A stretch of DNA of 64,000 nt. It comes from Sinotaia quadrata (lineage: Eukaryota > Mollusca > Gastropoda > Architaenioglossa > Viviparidae). Positions 36,897 through 52,100 of the stretch are shown here, piece after piece (within the stretch, counting starts at the first letter, position 1; the number at the start of each line of letters is the position of its first letter). A program made the position numbers and the translations under genes. Location: positions 100,864,058-100,928,057 of the forward strand of contig CM054178.1 in assembly GCA_028829895.1 (NCBI GenBank), given 5' to 3'. Under the pieces are notes generated by a model, which did not search any database, was not told the DNA's origin, and worked only from the letters and a program-made list of their open reading frames with translations.

Positions 36897-38387
36897 CAGT
36901 GGCCTCAATTTCATTTGCTTATCACCAGTTCACATCTGTGTGCAGGGCCAATCAACGCTATTTTAATTTTAATTTTTAATGTCATATGATTTGATGGATG
37001 TTTACCATTGGCTATGACATTTTGATGACATTACAACTGTCTTAGGAAAATAGAACATTTCCTAAACCATAAGACCTGTCATGGGGATGTTTTCATAAAA
37101 ATGTCTGCCTACGGTAGGATGTCTCATATAATAGCCTTATAAAACAAATGTCATGCTGTGTGCAGAGGCCTTAATGGTAATAAAGACTATAAAAACAACA
37201 CCAACATAGTCTAATCTCTTTGGTAATTTAAGGTAATTTTGGTTCTATTCACCTCAGAAGTTGAGTACTTATTAAGTACTCATTCTTTTTCTTATTTGTA
37301 TCTTCAGTCTCTGTGCATCATATTTTGCAAGATCAGAATAGGTGGCATAATCATATCTGTAGTCAGATAAATATTTTTTGTTTTATGCACTGGAATGTGT
37401 GTATATAAACTGGAAATTATTTATTTTATAAATAAATGAATGTATAAAAGGTATCTTTTAAATGAGCAATTTCGTACTCATTTGATTTAATTTATTTAAG
37501 TGATTGAATTTATTGACCATGATTCCTTGGGCATTAAATGGATCTTACATTTTTTTTTTTTTTTTTAATTGGCTTATGATGTAGCACAATTTTAAAGTTA
37601 GGATTTATTGAATTTAACTTGAGCTTGTGAAGGATTAATTGAGCTGGTCACCTTGTCATCAATTTACATTTTTAGCTTTAAGAAATGAGAAATAGAATAT
37701 TAAGTTTCAACAGCAATTAACATATTTTATTTTACAATCTTCATATGTTAGTAGGCTTATAGTCATGTTTTAAGTCGAAAGTTCTTAAGCTTTAAACTTT
37801 AAAATATGGAATGCTTTCTTTGTATTTGTATGAACCAAGTAAATGACAATAGATATGTATGAAAATTAACTTTATAAATCTTTGTTGTTTTATTTTGTAA
37901 AAAGTTAAATTTGAGCAATCACTTCTTACTTTTAAATGGTTTATATTGTAGTTTGTTTTTCTTTTTGGTTGTAAATAGTCTCTCTCTCAACCCCTCCCCA
38001 CTTTCCTCCCACCCCCTCCATTTATTAAACAAAAAATGCTTAGATATTTAGAAGTAAATACTAGAATAATATTTTAAATAAATAAAAATATATAATATAT
38101 GGGTATATTTAAAAAAAAAACCTGAACTGCACATAATTTGATTTGTCATGTTCAATAATATTTATGTCACAGGTTGATATTTAAATGCTAATAGTTTGAG
38201 TGCAGGCCATTTACATTTTGTAAATTTGTATTCATTGTGTACTAATCATTATAAAAACAAATACTAGAATAAATTTAATACAGGTATTATATATTAATAT
38301 GACTGATTATAATTGGTTGTTAATTTTCTTTAGCATAAAAATAATTGTAATTACATTTTTAAAAATGTTTTAATTTATTTGTTTTAG

Positions 38388-38508
38388 TTTCCTTACGATA
38401 TGCAGGGTGACATACCAGAAACAGAGGTTTTTGTTGTAAATCTGATCAAAGATTCAAATGGTCTTGGCATTACAATTGCTGGCTATGTTGGGGGTGATAA
38501 TACACCAG
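38388..38508 (+). CDS. MPDZ: MPDZ/PATJ exon: first part of PDZ3
   Basis: Acceptor GTTTTAG ends at 38387, donor GTACTT starts at 38509; 40 codons plus one base (phase 1 exit). Reads FPYDMQGDIPETEVFVVNL, then GLGITIAGYVGGD, the carboxylate-binding loop and strand 2 of PDZ3 (family motif GLGITIAGY). The split codon G plus AT gives Asp when joined to the exon at 43197. The donor departs from consensus (GTACTT), but the downstream exon restores frame and domain. Confidence 0.93.
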
Positions 38509-39084
38509 GTACTTCTCTTTTTATGTAGAACTTTCTCTTTTCTTTTATTATATGGTCAGTATGCTTTGCAAGTAGAACATATACTTAATTTTGTCAATAA
38601 TTTAATAATTGTTTTTTTTATATAATGATATACTTGCTACTTTTTCTTTAATATGCACTTTTTTGTTCTTTAAAAAAAAAAATCAAAATGAATGATTATT
38701 ATGATTTAGATGCTGGTTTTATATTGTAATTTGTGTTTGAAGTATATAATATACAAACATATTAGAGCACAGACAAACATAGGTAATGTTCTGTTTAAAA
38801 ATAACAAATTTGAATTATAGGTATAATAAATCACAGAGTACAATGGGTAATATTCTCAGCCCCACTCACAAATTTGAAATATAATATTAAAAGTGTGAGC
38901 ACTGAACACCACAGGCAGTGCTCTTAAAAAGGAGCATTTTTACAATTTTATTGTCCTCCTCAAATTTGACTTCTCACACCATTGCAAATCATTTATAAAC
39001 TGTACATTCTGTGTTCCATCTCACACAGAAAATGGACCCATGTATGTCTGAATTTATCTGTTTGCATTTCATTTTAGTAATTTT

Positions 39085-39199
39085 GTTCATCTCCATTTGG
39101 CCATATCCTGAAATACTCATTTGTTGATCTCTATGTGCCCACATCCTGAAATACTCATTTGTTGATTTCCATGTGCCCACATCCTGAAATACTCATTTG
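39085..39199. repeat. 38-bp minisatellite, left part
   Basis: Three copies of a unit with CATATCCTGAAATACTCATT, TGTTCATCTCCATGTGCC. The array is cut at 39200 by a 1932-bp insertion and resumes at 41137. Confidence 0.92.
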
Positions 39200-39204
39200 T
39201 TCAT

Positions 39205-41136
39205 TGTCACCGAAAAAAGGGGGGAGTAATCATGAACATTTATTTTTTTTATTTACCTATTTGTCCCCCTTTATCGGTTGCGCTATGTGTCAGCTGATTG
39301 TTGAGTGAGAGTGGCGTGATGCATGCATTGTCACTGAATTTAAAAGCGTGATTGCTTACTTTTTATTTATGACATTTTTATTTGATTTGTTTGCTTGTTT
39401 ATTTATGTTAGGTGATAGTCAATTAAATTAGTAATAGATAGATAGTATATTTAATTGTTAAATGTTTATTAAATAGAAATTTAACTAGGGATTATTTTAG
39501 CCAATGCACCACAAAATGAATGCATCAAATAACAATAGGCAACCATTATTTCATGTGCCTTTTCTTTCTAGAAGGCAACGGAAGACTTGGTTTTTATATA
39601 TAAGAGAATTACGGGGACTTTTTCTTCAGTGTAGAGTGTAGAGCGCACAGAACAACAGTGGGAGCTACGGAAAGCATAGGCGTTTTTTTGTCATACGTTC
39701 TGGCGCAGCCATTTTGCCTAATTTTCATAATTAGCAAAATAGGGCCTCAGGAGTGCTCACCCCTCGTTGGCAGAGACTTCCATACATTGAAGCATCTTTC
39801 ATGGTACAGGACCAGCCGGCCTCTACCCAGCCACAGATTGGGCACCTCACTAGATTGTCAACAGAAACCAGGCTATCGTATTTCAGATTGGGGATTCTGG
39901 GACAAGTCTGGACGGGGCACTCTTCACTTACACTCGCCGGTGTTTTTTTCCTTACATTTTTCAGTGCGAGGGCCTTCTTGTTTTTCAACAAGGGAGGCAA
40001 ATCTGCAAGGGCAGACTACTCTTCAGGGCCGACTCATCAACTTTATTTACATGTACATTGATTCTTCATATCTGCGGGGCCGAGTTTTCACCCGTAACTT
40101 TTGCATTGCCAGTGAATTGGCATTTGTGTTTCTGTGTTTTCTTTGCCAGTGTGTTGGCAAGTGTGGCCACGTTTTTCTTCACTCTTCACTCAGACGTGTA
40201 TTCCTGCAGGAGTGTCCTTTTCATCATTTGGCATTTGACATTAGTAAGTAGGAGAAATTTAGTTAGTGGTGCATTCATTTAGGTAGGTAGATTAGTTGTA
40301 GTTTATTAATCATTTAATTTATAAACATTATTGACTATTTTTACAAAAAACATTCTTCCAGAATATTTATAAACATTGAACATTTAATGTTGATTGGGTT
40401 TTTCACCCCAAATATTATGTTAATTTTTGCATAAACATTTAGACTTAGAGAATAATTATTTGGTTATAATTCGCAGTTATCACTACTGATATTAGCATTT
40501 ATTGATGATTGATAATTATTTGAAAGCTTTTTGTGGTTATTACCGCCATTGTGTTCACTGAGGTAGTATTGCGGTCTTCACCGCCAGTGTAGTTTATATA
40601 TATTATTATATATTGTGGGTCTTCACCCAATATAATTTATTTGGTAGTATCATAGTGGTTTTCACTGCTAGATATATCGTTAATTTTGTTTGTCATTTTA
40701 TTTATCATCAATCATTGCTCTGGTCCCCCACCCCATGAATGTTGCTGAGCGGATGTTTTTCTGAATGAATGACTAACACCGTACGAGAGAGTAGCCCATT
40801 TTTTTATTAGAATAAATTTCTCCTTTGTTTACTCTTCATCATGAGTTGGGTTCTCTCTGTTGTGCAAGTGCATTGGTACGGTTGTTTGTTTGTTCGTTCC
40901 ATTCGTCCCTCACATCACATTCATTCCGCATTCATACATACATGCTGATTTTCACATTTTACCACCACCACCCCAAGAACATTTGTGGTGTCTGAGTGTG
41001 AGAGTCAGTTATTTCACCTACCACTCGGTGTGATCTCGGCACGTCGCGATAGCTGAACTGACACATACACCCCTTTGACCGAGAAGAAGAGAGGCCAGCG
41101 ACAGTCAGTAACACCATAACAACGACCCCTGCGACA
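39205..41136. mobile_element. Probable solo LTR, 1932 bp, inside a minisatellite
   Basis: Starts TGTCACCGAA and ends CCCCTGCGACA, i.e. TG...CA with a short inverted repeat (TGTCAC/TGTCGC). TTCAT flanks both ends (39200-39204, 41137-41141) and excision exactly restores the repeat unit. A TATA-like TATATATAAG lies near 39594-39604 and an AATAAA near 40811, so the + strand may be the sense strand. Repeated short TTCACC/GGTCTTCACC motifs occur at 40520-40680. No gag or pol. Open frames at 39658-40251 and 39731-40000 match nothing I know. The structure is seen; the solo-LTR label is inferred. Confidence 0.7.
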
Positions 41137-41141
41137 TTCAT

Positions 41142-41402
41142 CTCCATGTGCCCATATCCTGAAATACTCATTTATTCATCTCCATGTGCCCTTATCCTGA
41201 AATACCCATTTGTTCATCTCCATGTGCCCTTATCCTGAAATACTCCTTTGTTCATCTCCATGTGCCCATATCCTGAAATATTTGTTCATCTCCATGTGCC
41301 CATATCCTGAAATACTCATTTGTTCATCTCTATGTGCCCATATCCTGAAATACCCATTTGTTCATCTCCATGTGCCCATATCCTGAAATACTCATTTGTT
41401 GA
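41142..41402. repeat. 38-bp minisatellite, right part
   Basis: About seven copies of CTCCATGTGCCCATATCCTG, AAATACTCATTTGTTCAT continuing the 39085-39199 array in register, with one truncated copy at about 41277. Confidence 0.93.
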
Positions 41403-42191
41403 AAAACAGAGAATGTTTTTTTCCTGTCAAGGTTTCATATTCTGGATGTACTGCCAGCTGACATTCACTTATCAGAATTATTCCTTAAACAAAAATTAAT
41501 TTTCTTGAAGAATTATAAAACATTTGCCCAAGATCCTAACTGTAATATCTGAAAGGCTACATAATTATGAATAACTGTGGTTTTTGTTTTTTTTATAATT
41601 TCCCCAGTATATCATATTACAGAAAACATCCATATTGGAAATAGGTTGTTTGAGGTGAATGATGCTTTGACATTATATGTGCATACTTTGAATAACATTA
41701 AACAGGTTATCTCAGCTGTGTATGTATTTTTTAAAAGACAGCAGACAGATAAACTTGCTAAACTGTAAAAGAAAGTTCAGAATTCTAAATACTATAGTAT
41801 ACTGAGTTTTCTCAATTTTCTAATTAAAGATGATTCTGAAAGAAAATAAGTTCTCACTTTATTTATTTGGAAAGGCAGTTACAGATAATGCCAATTTCTT
41901 GTTAATTACTTAATATTACAGTTTTAAGGCAAATACAAATTCTAAAGCCTAATCAAAGCATTAATATGTTACAATCATTACCCAATAGACAAATCACTAA
42001 ATAACATTCTTTATTACAGTATTTTTAAATAATGCTTACAGATTAAAGTTAGCTTATGTTTAAACAGTTATAGTTTTGCATCAAAATTTCATTTAAATAT
42101 GTAGATATCAAAAATGTATATTTTATATTTGAACAATTATTATTTCAGTTTAAAAAAATCATATAATGAATAATTCTGTGCTGTTATTTGT

Positions 42192-42412
42192 ACCAGTGGG
42201 AACAGACCACAGCCTTTATTAAAACAATTTGCATGTTATATGGTCTGCTTCACATCTGTTTAGCTGTTATTTTAACCAATGGGATCAGACTATAGCCTTT
42301 ATTAAAACAATTTACACGTCATATGGATTGCTTCATGAGTTCATCTGTTTAGATGTTAATTTTAACCAATGGAAACAGACTGCAGCCTTTATTAAAATAA
42401 TTTATGCTGTTA
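42192..42412. repeat. Three-copy tandem repeat, about 84-92 bp
   Basis: ACAGACCACAGCCTTTATTA and ATCTGTTTAGCTGTTATTTT recur three times with indels. It lies inside the PDZ3 intron; the surrounding 41403-43196 is otherwise AT-rich unique DNA. Confidence 0.87.
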
Positions 42413-43153
42413 TACTTAAAGTTATTTGTGGATTTAATTCTTAAACAACAAATAAATTCCATTAATTCTAGCTACACTGTGCACCAATGAAGAGTCCACA
42501 GTTAAAACAGTTTGAGATCTAGAAAGAAAAACTTTGTCTCTAATCATAAGAACAATGAGACATATGTTTTTGTCTCAGTGTATTGGATCATATGTGGCTT
42601 ATGGACATTCACAAAATGAAAATATATTGGATTTCTCCTGATTCCTATCTAGAATTTAGTCATAAACAACTAAACATATTTGAATTGCTAAGAATAATTC
42701 ACATTGAATATTTCCAATGATGTTAATTTTATATTTATCTTTGCCCTTTAACACAAAGCTTGTGTGTTGTGGCTTGATAACTTGAGAATGGATTTCTATT
42801 CAGACACAATGAATGATGCTTAATTTTACTGTCTTTAACTCTTGGAAGTATCCTTGTATGACAGTAGCTTTAAAGCTCGAATTCCTTTTAGCTTTTTTCC
42901 GTTTATTATTTCTTTTCAGTTTTCCCATGTTTTACAAATGCCCATTAACATGAGCCTATATGGCAGTGCTTTTCAGGTCAGCAATTTGTGAAACTAAACT
43001 CATTAAAATCTTAATAGATTTTTATCTACCAGAATTAATAATAGTATTTATATTTGTTTGTATTGAGATGAGTTTCCTGTTCAGGGTACAGTTAGATTAT
43101 AGCTACAATATACTCTAGCAAACATACTTACATATTTTAATTCATGACCATAA

Positions 43154-45469
<2,316 letters not shown>

Positions 45470-45605
45470 GTAGATGGTATTTCTCTACAGGGCTACACAA
45501 ACCACCAAGCTGTGGAAGTGTTACGAAACACTGGTCAGTCAGTTCACCTTTGCCTTGTTCGATTCCAGCATGGGCCAAAATATGAGAAACTTCAACAATA
45601 CTTGG
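45470..45605 (+). CDS. MPDZ: MPDZ/PATJ exon: end of PDZ3
   Basis: Acceptor TTTTTTGCAG ends at 45469 and donor GTACGA starts at 45606; 45 codons plus one base (phase 1 exit). Reads [20 protein letters not shown], then [20 protein letters not shown]. The [10 protein letters not shown] helix and final strand close PDZ3, matching TNQQAVEVLRHTGQ in vertebrate MPDZ/PATJ. After the domain comes a short charged segment. The next intron is only 139 bp. Confidence 0.95.
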
Positions 45606-45744
45606 GTACGAGATGTACAAAGCAACATATATCTTTCCATATAGACTGATTTCTACCCACATCTTGACCTTCTATATTTTAATAAACTTGTTTGTTTATT
45701 TTGACAGAATTATTTTTTAAAAAGTGTATTTTCTATCTGTACAG

Positions 45745-45876
45745 CCCAAGCTAACCAAAGCATTGCTGCTGCTGTTCCTCTGGAAGTACCAGCTGTGTCC
45801 AATCCGACATATGGTCTGGAAGACAAGCATGTAGATGTGGAAGATGTACAGATTAGTAACTTAGAAGATGACTACA
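45745..45876 (+). CDS. MPDZ: MPDZ/PATJ exon: PDZ3-PDZ4 linker, part 1
   Basis: Acceptor ATCTGTACAG ends at 45744; donor GTAAGT starts at 45877. Two bases complete the split codon (Ala), 43 codons follow, and one base exits in phase 1. Reads AQANQSIAAAVPLEVPAVSN, then an acidic tail (VDVEDVQISNLEDDY). Low-complexity linker with no domain. Its last 25 bases plus the donor have been amplified into the intronic minisatellite that follows. Coding status rests on both splice sites and phase continuity with neighbours. Confidence 0.88.
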
Positions 45877-46830
45877 GTAAGTGAAATAAAACTGCTATAA
45901 CTTAATGTCTGACTATTAGTAACATAGAATATGACTGTAGTAAATAAAGCAATATTATGGTAATTAATGTGTGACTGTTAGTAAAATAGTATATGACTAC
46001 AGTAAATAATGCAATACTGGTAATTGATATGTGACTGTTAGTAAATAAAGTAACACTATGGTAATGTTTGTGTGACTAATATCATAGAAGATGACTATAG
46101 TAAATAAAGCAACACCATGGTAATTAATATATGACTATTAGTAACTTAGAAGATGACTATAGTAAATAAAGTAACACTGGTAATTATATGTGACTGTTAG
46201 TAACATGGAAGATGACTCTAGTAAATAAAGCAACATCAAGGTAATTAATGTGTGGACTATTAGTAACTTAGAAGATGACTATAGTAAATAAAGAACTACT
46301 ATGGTAATATTATGTGACTGTTAGTAACATAGAAGATGACTCTAGTAAATAAAGCAACACCATGGTAATTAATGTGTGGACTATTAGTAACTTAGAAGAT
46401 GACTATAGTAAATAAAGTAACACTATGGTAATTATATGTGACTGTTAGTAACATAAAAGTTGACTATAGTAAATAAAGTAAAACTGGTACATGTAATTAT
46501 ATGTGACTGTTGGTAATATAGAAGATGACTCTAGTAAATAAAGCAACACCATGGTAATTAATGTGTGGACTATTAGTAACTTAAAAGATGACTATAGTAA
46601 TTAAAGTAACACTATGGTAATTATATGCGACTGTTAGTAATATAGATAACTATAGTAAATAAAGTAACACTGATTAGTAATGTAACTAATAGTAACATAG
46701 AAGATGATTATAATAAATAAAGTAACACTATGGTAATTAATTTGTGACTAATAGTAATATAGAATATGACTAGTAAATAAAGCAACACTGTGATAATTAA
46801 AGTATGGCTATTAGTAACTTAGAAAATGAG
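45852..46830 (+). repeat. 63-bp minisatellite derived from exon end and splice donor
   Basis: The first unit (45852-45914) consists of the last 25 coding bases (ATTAGTAACTTAGAAGATGA ...), the splice donor and 38 bases of intron. About fifteen further copies follow in the intron, each with TTAGTAACATAGAAGATGAC and then TATAGTAAATAAAG. In the copies the donor GTAAGT has become GTAAAT, and a TAA follows in what would be the reading frame. So the array carries a series of decoy exon ends. Confidence 0.92.
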
Positions 46831-46839
46831 AAGTTAAAA

Positions 46840-48010
46840 AAAAACACCTCTGCATTTAACTTTAGGATGTCTTTTTTTCAGCTGTAAAGTGCATGGTGTT
46901 TGTTATGCTCCACTTTGATACTAAGTTACTTGTATATTTTTGTGGCTGTTTCATTTTATGATTTTGTTATTGTGCCCATCTCTGATATTTGTTTTTGTAA
47001 TTTGGTCTCGATGTTGGCATATAGTTTGGTTTGCAACTTTATATTTTCTGTTTATGTTACTCAAAGCAATTTTTTGGTCTTTGTATTGTATACTTTTTTT
47101 TTAACAGTAGCAGCATAGTCATGCATAAAATTTAACACCCAGTAATAAACATAAAGTATATACAAAGATGAAGAACAATTAACAAATTCTAACAATATAT
47201 TGAATATTCTAATCTAATCAAAGGTTCAGATCATAACTTCATAATCTTTGTTGAACTGTTTTATGAAAGTTTGCTAATCAATTCATCACTTTTTAAGAGA
47301 AAATTCAGCACATAGCTCCTCTCAGTTCAAATAAGATAAAAGGATTGTATTTTTCTTATACAGCTTATCCAGCGCGAAAGCGGCGGAAGCCGGAAGCGCT
47401 CCCTACACTCAATCAATCAATCTACACAGCATAGCTTTCAAAAATAATGTCTTCTTTAGTATAATTTCAGTCAAGTCCAACTATTAAAATTTTACTACAC
47501 CTTAAATATATGCAAGAAACAGAACAATCTTGCAAGACAAGTTACATCACATAAAGCAAAAAAGAAAAGATAGTTAAAACCAACTACATGACTGTTTGCA
47601 GCAGTAGACTTTGTTACTGGTCAACAACACTCAATAGCTCTGGTGATTTCACTTTAATGAGGTATGTCAAGTATGCCACAGGATATCAGGGTCGGAATAC
47701 TGAAGATGGAAGGAGTTACAAGAACAAGATGCTGGATGCATCCAATCATAAAGGATAAAGATAAAGAGTGCCTTCACAGTCTTTTCCAAAATTCACTGCA
47801 AAATATTTATTCATCGTCACAATAAAAGTCTATTTCAATGACTGCCTTTCTATCCTAAAGTTACTTTATTAGCTTAAAGTTTCATTACAAATTTTAAATC
47901 TATTCCAAGTCTGTCTGCTGAATTACTGATGTGAACTTTATATTATGAAAATTGTTACAATGAATTGACTAAAGTTTAAACATATACATATTCCTTCATA
48001 GAGATTTAAT
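46840..48010 (+). other. Intronic interval between array and RT fragment
   Basis: AT-rich, with the SINE-like 3' fragment at 47369-47410. The open frame at 46900-47118 encodes a hydrophobic stretch but lacks splice sites or homology I recognise. Confidence 0.6.
47369..47410 (+). mobile_element. SINE-like 3' fragment, copy 2
   Basis: Same 42-bp GC-rich core as 5785-5826 (41 of 42 identical), followed by an AATCAATCAATC tail. The GC content stands out sharply from the AT-rich intron. The sequence upstream differs from copy 1, so homology covers only the 3' end. Confidence 0.6.
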
Positions 48011-48025
48011 ATATTTTATGCACAT

Positions 48026-49075
48026 ATGACCCTCCAACTATGTCTAAAGAAAGTCAACAAGCAGGGCCCCATAAGAATCAAATTCATCCTTGACAAGCTA
48101 AAAGACCCAGAGGTATCGGAAGCCTTCCAAGCAAAGATAGGAAGAAAATTTGCACCACTTTTACTTCTTAGTGCAGAGAACATAGACACATTGATTGACA
48201 TATTTAACACTGCAGTGATCCAAACAGCCAATGAGATCCTTGGCAAACATAGATGAGCAAAGAAACTTTGAGTTATAGCTGACATCCTTGATCTGTGTGA
48301 TAAGTATTGAGAGCTAAAGAAGAAGTCAGAAGGAGGAAAACAATACAGTGAAATCAAGCAGATTATCAAGAAAAGCATGAAAAGGGCAAAGGAGACATGG
48401 ATTGAAGACCCGTGTAAAGATAAAGAAAATAATCTAAAGAAAAATAATAGCAAAAATGCATACCGACTAGTGAAAGATCTGACCACTGTAAAACAAGGAC
48501 GCTCCTCCACCATTCAAGATAGTGGAGGGAATTGTCTTACAGAAGATCAAGACATTCTTAAGAGATGGACAGAATATTGCTCAGAACTGTACAACCACAG
48601 ACCTACAGAGGACCCAGACATACTCAACACCCCACCCCACCAGTGATCAACACTGATAACTACCCCATCCTCTGAGAAGTAGAGACTGCAGTGAAATCAT
48701 TGAAAAGGCAGAAGGCAGCAGGAACAGACAACATTCTTGCAGAACTAATCCAAGAATGGAGAGAAGCCATGATAAGCGCCCTACTAACAATCTGCAATAA
48801 GATCTAGCAGACAGGGGAATGGCCAACACCATGGACTCAGTCACTCATAATTATCTAACCCAAGCAAAGTCATGCTAAAGATCATATTAAACAGACTGAA
48901 ACTGCAGGCAGAGGAAATCATAGCTGAAGAACAGGCAGGCTTCAGACCAGGGCAAAGCACAACTGAACAGATTTTTAATCTGAGACTGCTATGTGAAATG
49001 TACCTCCAGCACCAACAATGGAGGAACCTGGTTGTCAGTGGTGCCCCAACATCGACAAGACTAAGGGATAGATAG
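48026..49075 (+). pseudogene. Dead non-LTR retrotransposon reverse transcriptase fragment
   Basis: Conceptual translation shows KLKDPEVSEAFQAKIG (48080s), TEYCSELYNHR (48572-48604), VKSLKRQKAAGTDNILAELI (about 48693-48750) and AEEQAGFRPGQSTTEQIFNL (about 48920-48980). The last two are reverse-transcriptase fingers/palm motifs found in LINE-type elements; this phrasing occurs in endonuclease-RT elements often mislabelled craniofacial development protein 2-like. Stops and frame changes interrupt it (TGA at 48254, frame change by 48655), a piece is missing near 48855, and the catalytic YxDD region is absent. It is 5'- and 3'-truncated and non-functional. Clade (RTE- or Jockey/CR1-like) is not determined. 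Confidence 0.85.
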
Positions 49076-49110
49076 ATAGATAGGTAGATAGACAGACAGA
49101 CAGACAGACA
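49063..49110. repeat. (GATA)n(GACA)n microsatellite
   Basis: GATAGATAGATAGATAG followed by GACAGACAGACAGACA at the point where the RT fragment ends, so it may mark the truncation junction. Confidence 0.93.
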
Positions 49111-52100
49111 CATACATATATCATCCAGTAATTCTAAACATGGTGTCTCTGGTTTAGCAAAAAATATAATAGTATTAATAGTATTACTTTTACAGAGGTT
49201 GTCTTAACTGTAGCTTATATGAAAATTTAACTTCAAATTGTAAGTTGTGACAACTCTGAATAATCCTTGTACTTACAGTACACGGGTAACTTTTCCATGC
49301 ATTCCAAATGGGGAATGTCTCTCAAAACCTCCAAGTAGAATAAAGTTTTACTGATGTCCCTAATATCACACTCTTAAGTTACACCCTAAATCGTTCTGTT
49401 TGGTCAAGGTTAGTACTCAGTCTTTGCTCACTGGTCAACTTGTAGATTCTGTCAACCATATTAACTGTCAATCAGACTTATCTATCCTCAAATTTTGCTT
49501 ATGTCCATCTCCTAACATCCCTAACAAACAACTACGTTATCTAGCCTTGGGGTCATTCATTCCTGTCAGTCATAACATGCCAAACTTAGTCACAGGGTTC
49601 ATAACCACTTTGAAAAACCCTTGAAAAAATAATGACAGCCATCTTGAAAAGTACTTGAATTTTTATTTGGTCCTTAAAAAGCACTTGAAATTGCCTATAA
49701 ACCCTGAATTATTTGAGAAGTCTTTGATTTTTAAAGAAATATCCCATCTAACCTCTTTTAAATAAAATGCCATGAGAATATTTTAAAGTCATATTACCTC
49801 CCCACAGTTTAGTTACTTTCAGATTTCACCATGTTTTTTTTGGTATTTCATTAGCTCCTTACTTTTTATCCTGAGAAAGGCTAATGGAAATTCTGATTTG
49901 GAGCACTTGGATATAGTTTATAACTTATAGCTTTAAAAAAAAATAATAATCCAATTCTGGATTGGTTATTGTTTTGTTTCAGCTGCGCACAGCTCTAGCA
50001 TTAATTGCTTTCAGTATGAATAAATACACCATCTTGAATATTGCTTTATTTTTTTGGAATTGGATACTATTGTTGGTGCATAAAATTTTCTTCTTTTGTT
50101 TGAAGACATTTTTTTGGTATAAATCCATATGCTTTAATAGATTAATTTGATAGTGGGGAAGTGCATTTCCATGAGAAATAGATCTATATCCAAGGATGCA
50201 TGGATACGAGCATTCATAGAAATCCCATATGAAAAGTTAACTCTAAAATCTGCGCATTCAGAGTTACTTCCCTTGAAGCGGTAGACAAACAAATCTTTGC
50301 TAATAGTATTAGCATCAGTGAGAGTTTCAAAAGAATTAACAGTGGGTAGAGGATGGGTTATTTAAAAATGTACTAACAACTCTGTGAGAAGAATAGACAT
50401 TTCCTGCTTTCGTTTATTGCTTGATGAATAAAGATTGTTTTGAGAAATTTGATGATTGAGATGATACACTAGCATTACCCATCTTGATATATATAATGGT
50501 TGCTTGAGTCCAAGACTCCTATAGTTTTTATGCCATTCACTGTGTATACCACACACACACACATACACACACACACACACACAAACACACATGCACATGC
50601 ACATGCAATTTGAAACCTCTTGCTGGCTCTCTTACTCTACAGTTATAAAAAAATATTAATGTTTTGGCAACAGAAAGACATGATACAAATAAATTGTATC
50701 TATTTATATAATTATAAATAATTTTTCTTATTTCAAAATTTATAACCCAATTCTTCAAAAGAAGATTATGTTGGATTTAAAAAAAAAAAATAATTTTGAT
50801 ATAATGTGTCCCATTATTTGCTAGTATTAAAACATGTCTTCTTATTTAATTTTGTAACATTTAAAAAAGATCTTTCAAACATGGTATAATTTTTAGAAAA
50901 ATGTGTAATAATATTTTACATACAACTGGCATAATTACATTCAAACAAATCATTTAAATTTTAGATAGCAAGAAATAAACATTTTCAATTTAATAAATAA
51001 ACTGAACTTCCTCCCAAGACAAAAGTTTCAAGCTGAATTATAAATACTTTGTATCTATATTATTTATACAAAACTGATATACATATCAGCTATGTTGGTT
51101 GGATTCTAATCCATTTCTTGATCTGCATGCTGTTAAGATACACATCTGTATTAGTGCAAACTACAAAAAAAAAAATTAACAATGAGTAGAAGATGCATTG
51201 TTCAACTAATAAGAATTATTAATAAGTACAGGAAGCATTGTTTAAGAATGTACTAACAACTCTCTGAAAACAATAGACATTTCCTATGTTCATTTACCAC
51301 TTTATGAAGATCAGTGTAGATTTCTAAGCTGAAAAATTTAATATTACAGATTATATATAGACTCTCTTTATTCATCCTGATATATAATGATTGAGAGTGA
51401 GCCTAGATTCCTGTAGCACTTTTTTTTCTTTACATTCACTATAAGTATTAATAGAGAGAAAGAGGGAGAGAGCTTACAACTGGGGCTATCTAACACTTAA
51501 GGTGAATGCATATTGTATATATACACTACAGATATAACTACAATTATTAACATAGAAAAAGACGTGTAAATTGGATGAGAAGCTTGCATTATTAAAGCAG
51601 TAATCACTTGTTATATATTAACTCTTGTAAATATTTGACTTATTTTGCTTATGTTATTTGATGAACTTTGTCATAATTTATGATGTACTGTATTATTTGG
51701 TAAAGGCTGAATGACTGAAACAACTGCCACAGCTTTCACATAATATCTTTCTGAACTGTAAAACCAAAGAATACAGTTAGATAATCTACACAGTCATTAA
51801 AAGCATTCTTCACTGGGTTTTTTTTTAATCATATCTTCATTTCATATCTTCATTGTAAATTTGTAACCAGATTTGTTTTATATGCTGTTTTAGATGAACT
51901 TTGACCTGATTTATGATGTACTACATGAGAGTTTTGATAAAGTCCAAGTGAGGCAACTGGAAGCTTTGGTTACAAAAATTATTTTTTTCAGGAAAAACTG
52001 TTTGATAATCTACAGAGCAAATTAGATTATTATTTTGTTGTTTTAAAAAAAAAAATTCTTAATGCATTTTTGATCAAATGCATATATTATGTTAAAAATG

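Noticed and set aside
39658..40251. 197-codon open frame
   Set aside because: It lies inside the LTR-like insertion, overlaps other frames on both strands and shows no known domain; too weak to call a gene.
48016..48513. 165-codon minus-strand frame
   Set aside because: It is the antisense shadow of the reverse-transcriptase fragment on the + strand.
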